Source: Bremia lactucae
Lineage: Eukaryota > Oomycota > Peronosporomycetes > Peronosporales > Peronosporaceae
Assembly: GCF_004359215.1 (NCBI RefSeq)
Contig: NC_090613.1
Location: forward strand, 2,860,647-2,924,646
Direction: 5' to 3'
DNA: 64,000 nucleotides
Part shown: positions 1 to 10,489 of the stretch, piece after piece
Numbering within the stretch: position 1 is the stretch's first letter
Layout of the letters: each line of letters begins with the position of its first letter
Program-made: the position numbers and the translations under genes
Notes under the pieces: model-generated
Database searches by the model: none
The model's input: only the letters and a program-made list of their open reading frames with translations
Told to the model about the DNA's origin: nothing

Positions 1-1060
1 TACTATCAGGTACTCATGAGAGAGTCCGATGTAGCCAAAACGGCAGTAAGCACCCCAAGCGGTATGCTTTGGGAGTGGCTTGTGATGCCCCAAGGTTTGA
101 AAAACGCACCAGCGACATTCAACCGAGTGGTGGCTCACGTGATGCGTCAGCACCGTGCCTACGCGCCTCATTACTTTGACGATGTATTCGTGCATAGTAG
201 GGCCGAGGACGGGCTGAGCGCAATAGAGTCGCACAAGCGTCATTTAGACGCTGTGTTGCAGACTTTAAAGGACGCCCAATTGTACGTCAACTTGCAAAAG
301 TGCGTCATAGGGGTCCCTGAGATACCTGTACTGGGCTGCATCGTTGGTACACATGGTGTACGAGCAGACCCAGACAAGGTAAAATCAGTAAAGGAATGGC
401 CAATCCCACGGCATGTGAAGGATTTGCGCCAATTCCTAGGGCTCGCTAATTACTTGCATAAGTATAGCAAGAATTATGCGGAGCAAACTAAACCATTATC
501 TGATCTCCTTAAAAAGGACACAGAATGGGTTTGGTTAAAAGAACAAGAAGATGCGTTCACATCAGTGAAGCAATCTCTTGTAGAGGCACCGGTCTTGGCA
601 TTGCCAGACGCGGATAAGCCCTTTAGCGTCGTCTGCGATGCAAGTAATTTTGCAATCGGCAGCGCGCTCATGCAGAAGGATGACGACGGCGTTGACCGCG
701 TCATCTCTTATCAGTCCTGGCTATTAAAAGCCGCGGAACTGAATTACCCTGTGCATGACAAAGAGCTACTTTCAATAAAGTATGCTCTTGTCAAGTTTCG
801 TGTGCACCTATTGGGCACCGAACCATTTGTGTCCTATACGGATCACGCATCACTGCGGACCGCAATAAACTCACCTCTCGCCTAGAATGGCAAGATGGCT
901 CACATTCTTCTCTGAATTTGATTTCAAAGTTGAATATAAGCCGGGTAAGTCAAATGTCTTGGCTGACGCTTTATCGCGCAGACCAGACTTCGAGGTTAGA
1001 CACCAAGAAAGTGTGTCTAGTGCGAAAGCACAATTTCAGCCGTCGACGTTGGCAGCCATT
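1..1060 (+). pseudogene. Ty3/Gypsy pol fragment: reverse transcriptase palm and RNase H
   Basis: Retrotransposon polymerase fragment that enters the window already inside RT. The frame from 16 to 885 carries the RT core: MLWEWLVMPQGL near 67-105, then YFDDVFVHS at about 172-198 with both catalytic aspartates present. The thumb motif RQFLGLANYLHKY and RNase H blocks (VVCDASNFAIG, then YTDHASLRT) follow. A small deletion around 880 creates a stop, and the RNase H end (MARWLTFFSEF, then ADALSRRPDFE) continues one frame over from 887. The coding signal fades after about 1060. The family reads RT-RNase H-integrase in this order, so the integrase that should follow is missing or unrecognisable. A nearly parallel but more damaged copy lies at 13060-14070. 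Clearly Gypsy and clearly dead at the frameshift. Confidence 0.93.
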
Positions 1061-1639
1061 CGTTCACGCAGCCGCGATCGACGATCATACTATCCATATG
1101 CCCCCGAGCCTCATAATAGGTCTCGTAGTCGCTCGGGTGCTCGTCGCCGCTGGTAGAGCTGCCAGAGAGCGTCTCGGCTCGCAAAAATCGTAGGTGGGCG
1201 CTCTAAGTCCGTTATCCCTTGAAGACGACGCTGACGATGACTGAAACCCAGTCCTGACTGAGAACGTACAGACTCGTTCTGCTAAGGTCGTCCCAAGGCA
1301 GCGGTATTAATTGACGAATAAGCTCAATCAGCCCCTGTTGCTCCCGTCGAGTCCGTTCAGCGGCCGCAGTCGCTACAGCCGCGCGATCACAAGTACTCTC
1401 GGCTTTATCACGAGCGTTCAGTAGTCCATTCCCGGGACTTCAGCGTTGACCCAAAGAAAGTGCAGCTAATAGTTCGAGTGGTCAGGCGCCCGATTGTGTG
1501 AATTGGGGCTTATCATCCGAAATGTTCCGCCGTGATGCTACTTTTCCACTGGTCGATTCATCGCGTACACGACGCTGGATCGTCAATCGTATTGTCGGTC
1601 ACTAAGATCGCCATTTCCACGCGCCGAGTAGTGAATCGG

Positions 1640-1790
1640 TGCCCCACGAAGCTTTGAGCCGAGAAGCATTACAAGGCTTGCTGGTTGGGATATCCACGTG
1701 CTGGCGATACCTGGGAGCCTCAAAGAACGTTAGCTTATAATGTCTCTGACGTAATCGCGTTCGAGTCCAATACGAGGACAAAAAAACGCG
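1640..1790 (+). pseudogene. Chromodomain remnant of a Gypsy integrase (chromovirus)
   Basis: One + frame from 1661 reads HYKACWLGYP, then DTWEPQRTL, then VIAFES. This is the core of the chromodomain that chromoviral integrases carry at their C-terminus (aromatic strand, WxGYP, TWEP, closing helix). The region before it (1061-1640) has scattered basic and proline-rich codons but too many stops to assign. It probably holds the rest of the integrase of the element whose RT lies at 1-1060. This is my reading of the motif and I could not run a profile search. Confidence 0.7.
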
Positions 1791-2540
1791 TCCAATTCTG
1801 TTGTGGCGCAGAGAGCGGAGAAGGTACGATGGGACGGTTGCAATGGGGCTTGTGAGGACATGGTAGGTTTAGCACGCTGGCAAGTCTCAGAATACGTTCC
1901 ATGTAGGAATATACATTTACATTCGCGGCAAGAAAAACACCGGAGAGTTGTCCGCCCATATCTTTTCGCGATTCAAGTAGCCACTGTCGTAGAGCTCATA
2001 AAGAAACGGGCTGAAAGATCGTCATCACCAGGGACGACAACACGCGGGAAATCGATGACGTCCATGACCACCAAGCGCTTAGCGCTTGATGTTGTCGCGT
2101 ATTAATTTCGTCAATTCCGCGACTGAATACGCACTAGGATATCGAACATGATTGATGATTCCCGGCTAGAATGAATCGTTCGCGTAAGACTTAGAGGTCT
2201 GAGTCCGGATCGGTAGAACAGGTCTCGAATTAACACGTTAAATCCTATATCATTACAACACACACAAATTTCGTCGTCATTAGCACTCTGTTCTCGCAGT
2301 CGTACGATACATACAATGGCTATTATAGGACTGCCTATAACATAAGTATATATAGGGCTTATTCATAATTACCTAAATAGGTATCTGCACTATTCGACTC
2401 ACGGATCTACTGGGGAAGACCTATACTCTATTGAACTTCTAGGAGGTGGGAGTAAACAGGAACTAGCCCCAATTAGCTCAGTGCAAATGGCACGGAGGGT
2501 GAGTACAAGCCTGGCTTGTTAGTCGCTTAAGCGACTGTGA
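1791..2540. other. No gene recognised; degenerate retroelement 3' region
   Basis: The open frames here are short on both strands and show no familiar motif. From about 2225 the DNA becomes AT-rich. It probably contains the decayed tail of the upstream Gypsy element. A stretch at 2470-2486 resembles a tRNA A-box but has no B-box, so it is not called. Confidence 0.4.
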
Positions 2541-3072
2541 ATGTACGCGGGCACGTCGTAATGCGGCCACGCTCTACTTAAGCACACACCCTAGCACAGC
2601 GAGGAAGCGGTTTACACCTGCTTCTCTAGCGTGCAGTGAGGTAGTTGTGGTGGGCGCGCAAGCGACCTCACCCAACACACTAAGAACTCTGGTAAAGTGT
2701 CGTCACGGGAGCGGTAATCCGTCTCCTCGTGCGCACTTTCCAAGTAGGTAGTAATTTTCAGACTGATTTATATTTAATCGTATTAAATATAAATACCTAT
2801 TTTTACCAATTAAAATGTCTTCTCTATAGATAACACTTAATATGTATTGCGAGCGTATCTTCTAGATACCTCGCGTAACGGGTGACGCTGGGCGTCATCC
2901 CTCCTAATGTGAATGCACCCATGTGCATCACATCCACAAGGGTTGGTCACAAATGTGCACCACACCCGAGCGTTGGGTCTAATTACTATTATTTAGTAAT
3001 TGACCATCCCCTTAAGTACCAAATGTACTTAATGGGGACTGTGTAACATTAGGGCAACTTTAGCCCGTTACA
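2540..3072 (+). repeat. LTR-like block L2, copy 1
   Basis: This block recurs in inverted orientation at 9911-10465 and in part at 15585-15682 and 62328-62599. The shared parts include a GC-rich segment, a long AT-rich centre (around 2760-2850), a direct cluster of GTGCATCACATCC-like words, and a closing array of three hairpins at 2980-3072. The last hairpin starts TGTAAC (3042) and ends GTTACA (3072). I orient it + because at 15682 and 62599 the hairpin end is followed by related leader sequence and, at 15816, by a gag-like frame. The left edge is uncertain. It directly abuts a protease fragment, so the gag that should follow is deleted. Confidence 0.65.
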
Positions 3073-3079
3073 GTGATGG

Positions 3080-3290
3080 GCTTACAATCACTGTTCGTTT
3101 AGCGACTGAGACTCGTGTCACTGTTCCTAAAGTTCCGTTAATCTTAGGTATGAAGTTTCTGGACTTTGACAGGGTGGAACGTTGTCTCGTCCTAGATTTG
3201 GATTCGATATATAGTCTCATCCTTGGTATGGCCTGGCTTAAGCGCCATGAGCCATGGGTCGATTGGAGGTCTAAGACTTAGGCGCCGCGC
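3080..3290 (+). pseudogene. Gypsy protease, C-terminal half
   Basis: The frame through 3110-3279 shows CLVLDLDSIYSLILGMAWL followed by KRHEPWVDWRSKT. This is the hallmark C-terminal strand and helix of Gypsy retropepsins (LILGMxWLxxHxPxIDW). The N-terminal half with the active-site aspartate is absent because the L2 block abuts directly. It belongs to the same + element as the RT, integrase and chromodomain that follow to 7290. Confidence 0.75.
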
Positions 3291-4260
3291 GCAATGTTCC
3301 TAGCAAAGTTTTGGAGAGTCATGAATTCACCTTTGCTAGGCAACAAAAGCGCCACTGGCGCGAATCACTGACTATATCTGTAGGTGTAATAGACATTGGA
3401 ATGTCTGAGTTAATAAACTCCAATGTTAAAAACATTAATTTTGAGCCCGACTCAGAAAAAGGAGGTGGAACGGCACGTACTCCGTCGAGTGACACTCGTT
3501 GTAATAACGATTCACTGAAAGCTGAAAGCATTGTTGGCCTAAGGCTAAGTCATCAAGGATGTAATATTCTGAGATACGTGGAGTGGCACGTCTAAGTCCA
3601 CCGAGTATGGTCGGCCGAGGTGGCATCTTAGTAGTGACACTATTGGCGGTTCACCAGGGCATTTCTGGCTCATACCGTTCTAATGCACCTGAAGTCACAC
3701 GTAAACGGTCGCTGGACGAGGAAGTTAAGTTACCTAACTCCTTGTCGGATGTCAAATTAGACACCAGCTCTGGTATAAATCCAATACAGGCTGAATAATT
3801 TGGGGACGTGAATACCCTGGCCTCTAAAAGGCGTAATGTCCCTACTCCAAGGCAAGGGAGACGCGATGCGTTTATACCCTCACAAAGTAATACGAGCTAG
3901 TAATTGCATATGCTTGTAAATTGTGTAACCGGTAAATTCGAGCGATAATTTAGCCTTGCGGCAATCCCACCGTTACATGCTCTTTCAGAGCTAGACGAAA
4001 TGTCTATTGATGAGTGCGGTCGAGCCTTAAAGGCTGGCGACTTATCTCGTTCGACCAACGATTGATTAAACTCATCGTCACTTCTAGACGAAGCTGTCCT
4101 GGATGACACAAAAGCTGCACTTAGTGCACAGAGTGGTCATCGATTATTAAAGACCCTGCGGATCCATTATATTCCTTCATTGAAAGATTCTAAGATGTGG
4201 TAAGTATACCAAACCACCATCTGTTTCACCTCCGGAAAGAGGCGCACGTCATGAAATTGA
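3291..4260 (+). pseudogene. Protease-RT linker of the + Gypsy element, degenerate
   Basis: This stretch lies between the protease half and the RT start. Only short frames survive (3311-3595, 3583-3798), and they are hydrophilic and acidic like the linkers of related elements. No conserved domain is visible. I infer its role from its position only. Confidence 0.45.
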
Positions 4261-5130
4261 CTTGGTTCGGGGAACCAAATATTGTGTCCACGACAGTGGC
4301 ATTTACCAAGGGAACAATGCGACGTCATTGACGATTTCTTCCGTGCTAACCACGAGGCTGGAATGGTACGAGAAAGAAATATCTTCATTCGACACCGACA
4401 TTTGTATCAAAAAGTCAAATGGCAAATGGCATATTGTACATGCTTATAATAAGCTCAATGCTGCCACTATGCCAAAACAAACCCCCAATCCCTAAAAGAA
4501 TGTTCTCCAGAACAATATGGCGGTATGTACAATGTACGGTGCCCTAAACTTAGTCGATGGTAACAACCAACTGCTCATGCGAGCTAGTGATATTCCGCTT
4601 TTTACGGCAATTATCACCCCAAGCGGTATGCTATGGGAGTAGTTGATTATGCCGCAAGGGCTCTCCAACGCCCCGGCTACAATTTGTCGTCTTGTGACGC
4701 AACTGTTCCGGCCCCATCGAAATTACGCACAGACCTATTTTGATGACATTTTTGTCCATAATCATGCGAAGCAGGGTCGGTCGACATCGAAAACCATTTA
4801 GACCATTTGCGAGCAGTGCTCGAGTGTAGGCGCACCAATAAATTGTAAACCAATGCATCTGAATTTGGCGCAGAAGGAAAAAAAATTCTTACGGTGCTTC
4901 ATTGGGAAGCGAGGCCATAGAGCGGATCCCGCTAAGGTAAAAGCCATTGTAGATTGGCCGGTTTCTAAAACCCAAAAGGAGCTGCGTAAGTGGTTGGGTC
5001 CCGCCAATTATTTACACAAATATAGCAGAAATTACGCTGTTATAGCTAGGCCATTATCTAATCTCCTTAAAAAGGATACAGACTGGTTTTTGGACAAGCA
5101 CAGAGCATTAAGCTTCTCAAGCAGTTAAGG
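4261..5130 (+). pseudogene. Gypsy reverse transcriptase, frameshifted
   Basis: The reading jumps frames several times. At 4420-4500 there is a WHIVHAYNKLNA-type motif, part of the RT fingers. Around 4622-4690 the sequence reads like PSGMLWE with a TAG replacing the second Trp codon. YFDDIFVH is at about 4735-4758, so the catalytic aspartates are kept. A frame at 4853-5128 gives the thumb, including KWLGPANYLHKYSRNY. Stops and frameshifts rule out a functional enzyme. Confidence 0.82.
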
Positions 5131-5485
5131 ATAATCTTATCGATGCCCCGATTCTGGCACTGCCAAATCCAATTGGCCTTTTAGTGTTGTCTGTGACGCA
5201 TCGGATTTTGCCATTGTCAGTGCTTTGTTACAAACAGATGCTGATGAGCGTGAACGTGTAATAGCGTATAGACAGATTAAAGGTGCGGAAAAGTACAACC
5301 CAGTCCATGACAAAAAGTCACTTGCAATGAAGAATGCTCTCGTCAAAATCTGAGTTCATCTGCTAGGCTCTAAGCCGCTTCTGATATATATAGATCACGC
5401 TCCATTACGCACTAAAAGTAAGTCACCTCATATATCACAGAGAATGGCTCGATGGCTTTCAATTTTCGCCAAATACAGTTCTTAG
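5131..5485 (+). pseudogene. Gypsy RNase H, degenerate
   Basis: This continues the RT. The RNase H signature SVVCDASDFAIVSALLQ can be followed around 5184-5235 across a frameshift, and the later block resembling YIDHAPLRT is near 5383-5410. An in-frame stop interrupts the stretch at about 5351. The end MKYKPGKQNVLADAISRRPDYE is taken up by the next frame at 5486. Confidence 0.75.
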
Positions 5486-6345
5486 GTGAAATATAAGCCT
5501 GGCAAGCAGAATGTTTTGGCTGATGCGATATCACGCAGGCCGGATTATGAGCTCTCTCCTTTACAGACTATAACGTCAGCTATTACTGGATTAATCCGTG
5601 CGGCTTACGCCAAGGATGAACAGTGTGTGGCTCTGCTACGAGCGTGTAAAAGCACTGAGTCGAACATTAATTGTCGGCACGTTTGCACGAGCTTACATCG
5701 ATTTTCTTCGATAACGACCTGTTGCTATATTGCACGACGCTGAGAATCCTCCGCACGTCGTTGTTTCTCATGATTTGAAGTACCGACTCTATGAGGCATA
5801 TGATGCTGTCCTTGGTGGTCATCTCGGAAGAAAAAAGTACCTATGGCTTCGCGAGCCAGATATATTGGTCATTCAAGCTCTACAATCGGTAAGCACATCC
5901 GTTCGCACATGCGAAACTTGACAACGGTTCAAGCTCTGGGCTCATGCTGTTGCGCCACCGGCAAGTCTGCCCAGGGTGTTGGAAGTTCATTAGTTTGGAT
6001 GCGTTTAGCCTACCATAAGATTCGGCCGGCAACTCCGGCGTTGTGGTCTTTGTTGACAGGTCGAGCAAAATGGCCCACTTAGCGGCTGTGCCGGATACCA
6101 TTGGTGGTGAAGGCACAGCAAGGCTGTTCATCTATCGCGTGTTTCGACAACATGATTTGCCAGTAGCAATTATCTCTGATCGAGACCCCCGTTTCACGGG
6201 TAAATTCTGGTAATCAATTTTCCGAGTGCTTGGCACCAGATTGGACATGTCCACCGCGGACCATCCGCAGACCGTTGGTCAAACTGAACGTGTCAATCGC
6301 GTCATTAACGACGTTTTACACAGTGTGTGTGCTTAGACACCAAAG
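5486..6345 (+). pseudogene. Gypsy integrase: zinc-binding and catalytic core
   Basis: The frame from 5486 carries the RNase H/integrase connection (ADAISRRPDYE). The frame from 5730 carries the HHCC zinc-binding region (YDAVLGGHLGRKKY, then SVSTSVRTCETC). The DDE core follows. DRSSKMAHLAAVPDT lies near 6056-6100, ISDRDPRFTGKFW with the second Asp near 6173-6212, and TADHPQTVGQTERVNR with the catalytic Glu near 6253-6300. A TAA after the GKFW motif and several frameshifts break the gene. Confidence 0.85.
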
Positions 6346-7070
6346 CGCTGGAGCTCAATGCCCCCAGTAGTAGAATTTGCGTCAAATTATGCTGTACATG
6401 CCTCTACAGGCTATATTTTGTTCTACGTAAACGGTCTCACCCGCCCACGTGTTTCGTAAACGATACCACTACGTGGTTCAGGGCTTGGTGGGGGATAATT
6501 AGCCGTAGACTTGATAAAATCAGTCCTGTTACACTTCGAAAGCAAGAAAGCGAATTTCTGACAACGCGATTAAGTGTTCTAAGACATGTGCGTGACACAA
6601 TGGCTGGTAGCCAAGACAAACAAAAAGAACAGGCAGAGGCCAAAGGAAGAAGGATTTTTATTCTTATGCGGTCGGAGACCGAGTTCTATTCAACGCTAAA
6701 AATCTACCTACAAACTTGGTTTCCGCGGATTTCGAGACCAAACTGCGCCCGCGCTTAATTGGACCATTTACGGTCGTGGCCAAGAAAGGCCCAGCGTACA
6801 CGCTAAAACTTTCCTAGCACGCTAAGTACACACCCAGTGTTCTATGTCGGCTTACTTAAGCCATACCGCGCCCCTTCACACGTGGCGTTAAAGACACTTT
6901 CGCCGAGACAGGCGGTCGTGCCGCAGATTGCCGCATACTTATCAATGTGTGTAGCTGGCCCGCTTTACGAGAATGTTGACGTTTCAACGTTGAAAAACGG
7001 GTTTGAACTGCCCTAAAAGAGCCTTTAATCCGAGCAAAGCCCTCGCGAAGAAGTTGCACCTCGTGCTTTA
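6346..7070 (+). pseudogene. Gypsy integrase C-terminal domain
   Basis: The tail of the integrase continues with frameshifts. The region at 6590-6700 gives a helical motif ending near a SVGDRVLFN-like stretch. Around 6740-6790 a GPFTVVAKKGPAYTLKL motif is visible. The conserved end FYVGLLKPYRAPSHV occurs at about 6841-6885, and this frame stays open to a TAA near 7012. The motif order matches the C-terminal region before a chromodomain. Confidence 0.75.
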
Positions 7071-8102
7071 AGGTAATAAACACTTCCACCGATATTTCGG
7101 CTCCTTTTCACGTTGCTCGATGAGCGAGGGAACCTTCAGTTTCACGTGGAGAAGCTTCAAAGCGACGTCGTCGCAAGGGCAATGCCAATATCTGGTTAAG
7201 TGGCTTGGGTACCCCTCGTAAATTCTTGGGGGTTGATGTACCTCTTCGGCAAGATTGCTCGTACGACGTTGACGTTTTTGAGCGCCGCGCTCAGGGTCAA
7301 CTTGCGTCAAACGACGCTTCGCACCAATAGAGGTTCTAATAAATGGATATCTAGCCTCAGTGCGGCTTGGATCCATGATCGCGAGTGCAACTGAAGCACC
7401 TGGAGTGCTGGCTAGATGTATCCTCGTTGTGAGGTAGATACGCCGGTCGTAACTGGCCTTTGGCCTTAAGCTTTGCGAAATCAAAGCGAAGCTCCATTCC
7501 AAATGAATATCAGTCACATCCGCAGATTCTCTTATCAACCAGATGTTGTGGAGGGTGGCGGGCCCGATGGAAGCAGTTCTCATTCGAAGCATCGTTTTCG
7601 CGATTTCATTCGGAAGCAGGACGACCTCATTGAAGTCACCGAAGCCCACGGGCCTGATCTCGCAAAAGCGTCGAATACTGACGTCGCGTTACTTGGGCGT
7701 AAAGTATTGCTCATGAAGAGCGTCGCGAGCAGCGGATTCCTCCGGCATCCTCGCATTGGGTCCGGAGGTCCAGATGGCCGAGCTGCGACCCGTAACCTCT
7801 TCGAAGCGCTCTTCCACACTTAGTCGAGTGAGACGATATTTTGCATTCACAAGGTCTGCAGCTCGACGACGGGCTTTTTACTCTCTGAGGATCGCCTGCT
7901 TTTGCTCTTCATCGAGTGGGTTCGTAATAGTGTTGGATTCAGGGTGCTGAGGCCTGCGCAAATCAGCTAAAACATCCGCAGCACCACGTTCTGGGAACGG
8001 ATTTGGAACCCGACGAGATTCGTCCACACGGCGAGGCGTGTAGAAGCTTCGCTCCTTTTTCTGATTCTCCGATGGAGTATGACTTTCATAGTCCACTATC
8101 AT
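7068..8102 (-). pseudogene. Long antisense reading frame between chromodomain and putative 3' LTR
   Basis: On the minus strand one single frame runs from an ATG at 8102 down to 7068, about 345 codons. It is broken only by two TAA codons, at 7878-7880 and about 7650. The composition is protein-like: a charged N-terminus (RRVDESRRVPNPFPERG), a helical stretch (RLSVEERFEEVTGR), then NEVVLLPNEIAKTMLR. I recognise no domain. The last 220 nt lie antisense to the chromodomain and may be a shadow, but the part from 7290 to 8102 is not explained by any + strand gene. Antisense ORFs in this position are known from some plant Gypsy elements of the Tat lineage. Whether this is analogous is inference. Confidence 0.5.
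7085..7290 (+). pseudogene. Chromodomain remnant at the end of the + Gypsy integrase
   Basis: Three overlapping frames together show LQFHVEKL, QCQYLVKWLGYPS and NSWG, then a VDVPLRQDC-type tail. This is the order expected for a chromodomain, damaged by a stop and two frameshifts around 7200-7240. Chromoviruses use this domain to target chromatin. It overlaps the 3' end of a long minus-strand frame, described next. Confidence 0.7.
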
Positions 8103-8352
8103 CTCATCGTTAGGAAGGAGCTAAGAGTCTTTACCTCACGCTTTGTTGTCATCAGACAAACGAATGCAAAACACAACCGAACGGTTAGCTGTTTAAATTC
8201 CAACTTTTAAGAGGAAATGAAGCGAATCTTGTCACTCGGTGTCAACAGTCGGATACACTTCGTTCACATGACCGTTTTTTGTGTGGTATTTACTATATGG
8301 GTAAAGTACCCTTTTGTTCTAAATCAGATAATTACCCACTGCAATCCCATTT

Positions 8353-8700
8353 GTTAGGGTAACATTCGTGGCAGCCGCCAGATATAAATCTGGCGGCCGA
8401 AATCTATATTAATTTAGCTAGGGAAAGGTTTCAAATTTAGAAAACCAAATATACTTCATTTGCCTTTTGATCTTACAGCTTCTAGTGGATTCCTAAAGCT
8501 TGCGCGTGATCTACTAGAAAAAGAAACCTTTCTAAAGGATTATACGCTCGGGCACTAGTTGCCACTTGGTTCCACGAACCTCTAAATTCCTTGAACTAGG
8601 ATTCATTAAGCTCTACTAGCTTGTACAACTCACTGAGTTGTTGAATCTAAGTGACTCTCTGAGTCTATAAGTCTTCATCTGACAGAAGGAGGAAGGTGCA
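8353..8700 (+). repeat. Putative LTR start with hairpin
   Basis: TGTTAGGGTAACA at 8353 is followed by a perfect 10-bp stem, GCCGCCAGAT at 8374-8383 pairing with ATCTGGCGGC at 8388-8397 (ATAA loop), then AT-rich DNA. Its position after the integrase, chromodomain and antisense frame, and the TG start, suggest a 3' LTR. The second copy and the end are not found in the window, so the call is tentative and the right edge is arbitrary. Confidence 0.35.
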
Positions 8701-9910
8701 TCCGCTTATCATATGGTAGTTATCGATAAAAGCGAGTGTCGCGATCTATTCTTCCAGATATGTTTAGTCGCACCGAATGTTCTTATGAAAAATTAAATTT
8801 AACTAATAATACTCGTTTTCAAGTTCTTAGCTTGTTAATCTAACATGTTATTGTCTACTAATCTCCAGACTTATAACGAACTTGTCAAAATTACCAAATT
8901 AAAGAAGATAAAAATCGCGTTTAATTGCACTAAGTGTACGGGGGCCTCCCCTTTACATTTTCAAAGGGGTCTTTTAACCTGTAGGAATTGTTAAATAACC
9001 TGTAGGAATTGTTAAATAACCTATATCGATTTCTTAAGATTATACTTCTCCATCGTCGTCGGGTATTTAGTGGTTTGTTGAAGCGCTATGCACTTAGCTC
9101 TATCTTAATAAATCGGAACGACCCCAACAGCCGAGATTAATTCGCATGCCTTGTCCACCGATGGGCCTGAAAAATCATGACCCTTTATATAAAGTGGGCT
9201 ACTGCCAATAAATTGTCCGACTAAGTTTCCCAGAATTACATAATTTTGGATTAAAATTTTCAGATTTTTAAAAGAACAAAAAATATCCATAATAGGTTCC
9301 TTTTGTGCGATTCGGTTATGTTAGGGAATGCGGACGAATAGAATTCACAGCCCATCAATAATCAATTCGTTAATTCCAATGAGGGGACATCGACCCCTCT
9401 TCACAAGTTGGTAAGAGTATCAGTCTCGGTTGTCAGCGTGTTATGACCCGAAATAAATCATGTAAGCAGAAAGGTCCGCTGATCTACTCTGGTCCAGATC
9501 AGGCTCAAGAAGAGGTCATGCAAGTCACCGGTATCAAGACAATTTAAACCTCTTGGACTTAAAACATATCTAACGAGCACGATTCAGGACCAAACTGTGT
9601 TTTTTTTGTTCTGCGGCCGTAGCAGTCGCTGCCCACACACAGCGTGACCAAAATTATCAGCGCCTTTTGTGCACTGTTCCCGCGATGTTCAATTAGTACC
9701 ACAAGCACTTTAGGAACATACAATGCTATCATACGAGTGCCCCCATGTGATTATATTATGGTGTGACGCAAATATAAGAATAGCCGTCATTGGGGGCTGT
9801 CACAACTGACAAAGTCGATTCAAGTAACCTATTATGGTCTAACCCAAGAATCAGTCCTAGTAGACACAAAAAAGCAGCTCACACACGGCGTATTTATCAA
9901 CATTAAATAG
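8401..9910. other. AT-rich stretch without recognisable gene
   Basis: Apart from the putative LTR at its start, I see no gene here. It includes a 21-bp direct repeat at 8977-9022 (unit AACCTGTAGGAATTGTTAAAT, slightly over two copies). A tRNA-like stretch near 9395-9440 lacks a B-box and is not called. The open frames are short and unconvincing. Confidence 0.5.
8977..9022. repeat. Short tandem repeat, 21-bp unit, about 2.2 copies
   Basis: Two adjacent copies of a unit containing CCTGTAGGAATTGTTAAAT are identical by eye, with a third partial start. No gene overlaps it. Confidence 0.8.
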
Positions 9911-10465
9911 TTTAACGAGCTAAAGTTGTCCTATGTTAGACAATCCCCATTAAGAGCATTTTGTGTACTTATGGGATTGTCAATTACAAAAGTGAAGTAA
10001 TAAGACCCTCCATTTGGTTGTAGCTCACATTGCGACCCACCCTTGTGTATGTGATGCACATAGGTGCATTTACATTAGGAGGGATGTCTAGCGTCATCCG
10101 TGATGACGGCTAGCGTCATCCAAGATACAAGGTATTTGGAATAATACGCTCGCAATACATATCAGCGCATATCTACAGAAATGGCATTTATGATTGGTTA
10201 GAATAGGTTTTATATTTAATACGATAATATAATATACATCAGTCTTAAAATTTCTTTTTGGTTGACAAGTGCGCACGTGAAGCCGGATTTCCGCTCCCGC
10301 GACGTCACTGAAACAAAGGTTTCTAGTTCGTTGAGTGCGGTCGCTTAGGCCCACCAACTACTTCACTGCACGTGCAAAAGAGGGTCAAACACCTTTCTCA
10401 CTGGTGCGTAAGTAGAGCGTGGCTGCTATAGTAGCGCCCACCTACACTTTGTAGCACGAGTAGTC
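9911..10465 (-). repeat. LTR-like block L2, copy 2 (inverted)
   Basis: This is the reverse complement of the block at 2540-3072. It begins with the degenerate hairpin (TTTAACGAGCTAAAG), then the GTACTTA hairpin and the AATTAC pair. Next come the GTGATGCACATAGGTGCAT segment near 10050-10075, the AT-rich centre near 10200-10250, and a GC-rich end. A TE gag-like + frame follows at about 10490, so by position it could act as the 5' LTR of that element. Its hairpin order, however, is opposite to the other three copies, so orientation relative to that element remains unresolved. Confidence 0.6.
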
Positions 10466-10489
10466 CTTCTCACGACCCGTCTCTCTGAG

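Noticed and set aside
2466..2560. tRNA-like A-box (TAGCTCAGTG...) in the degenerate region
   Set aside because: No B-box GGTTCRANTCC at a suitable distance and no acceptor stem.
9388..9460. tRNA- or SINE-like stretch with AGTTGGTAAGAG
   Set aside because: D-arm similarity only. The T-arm consensus and cloverleaf pairing are missing, so it is at best a decayed SINE head.
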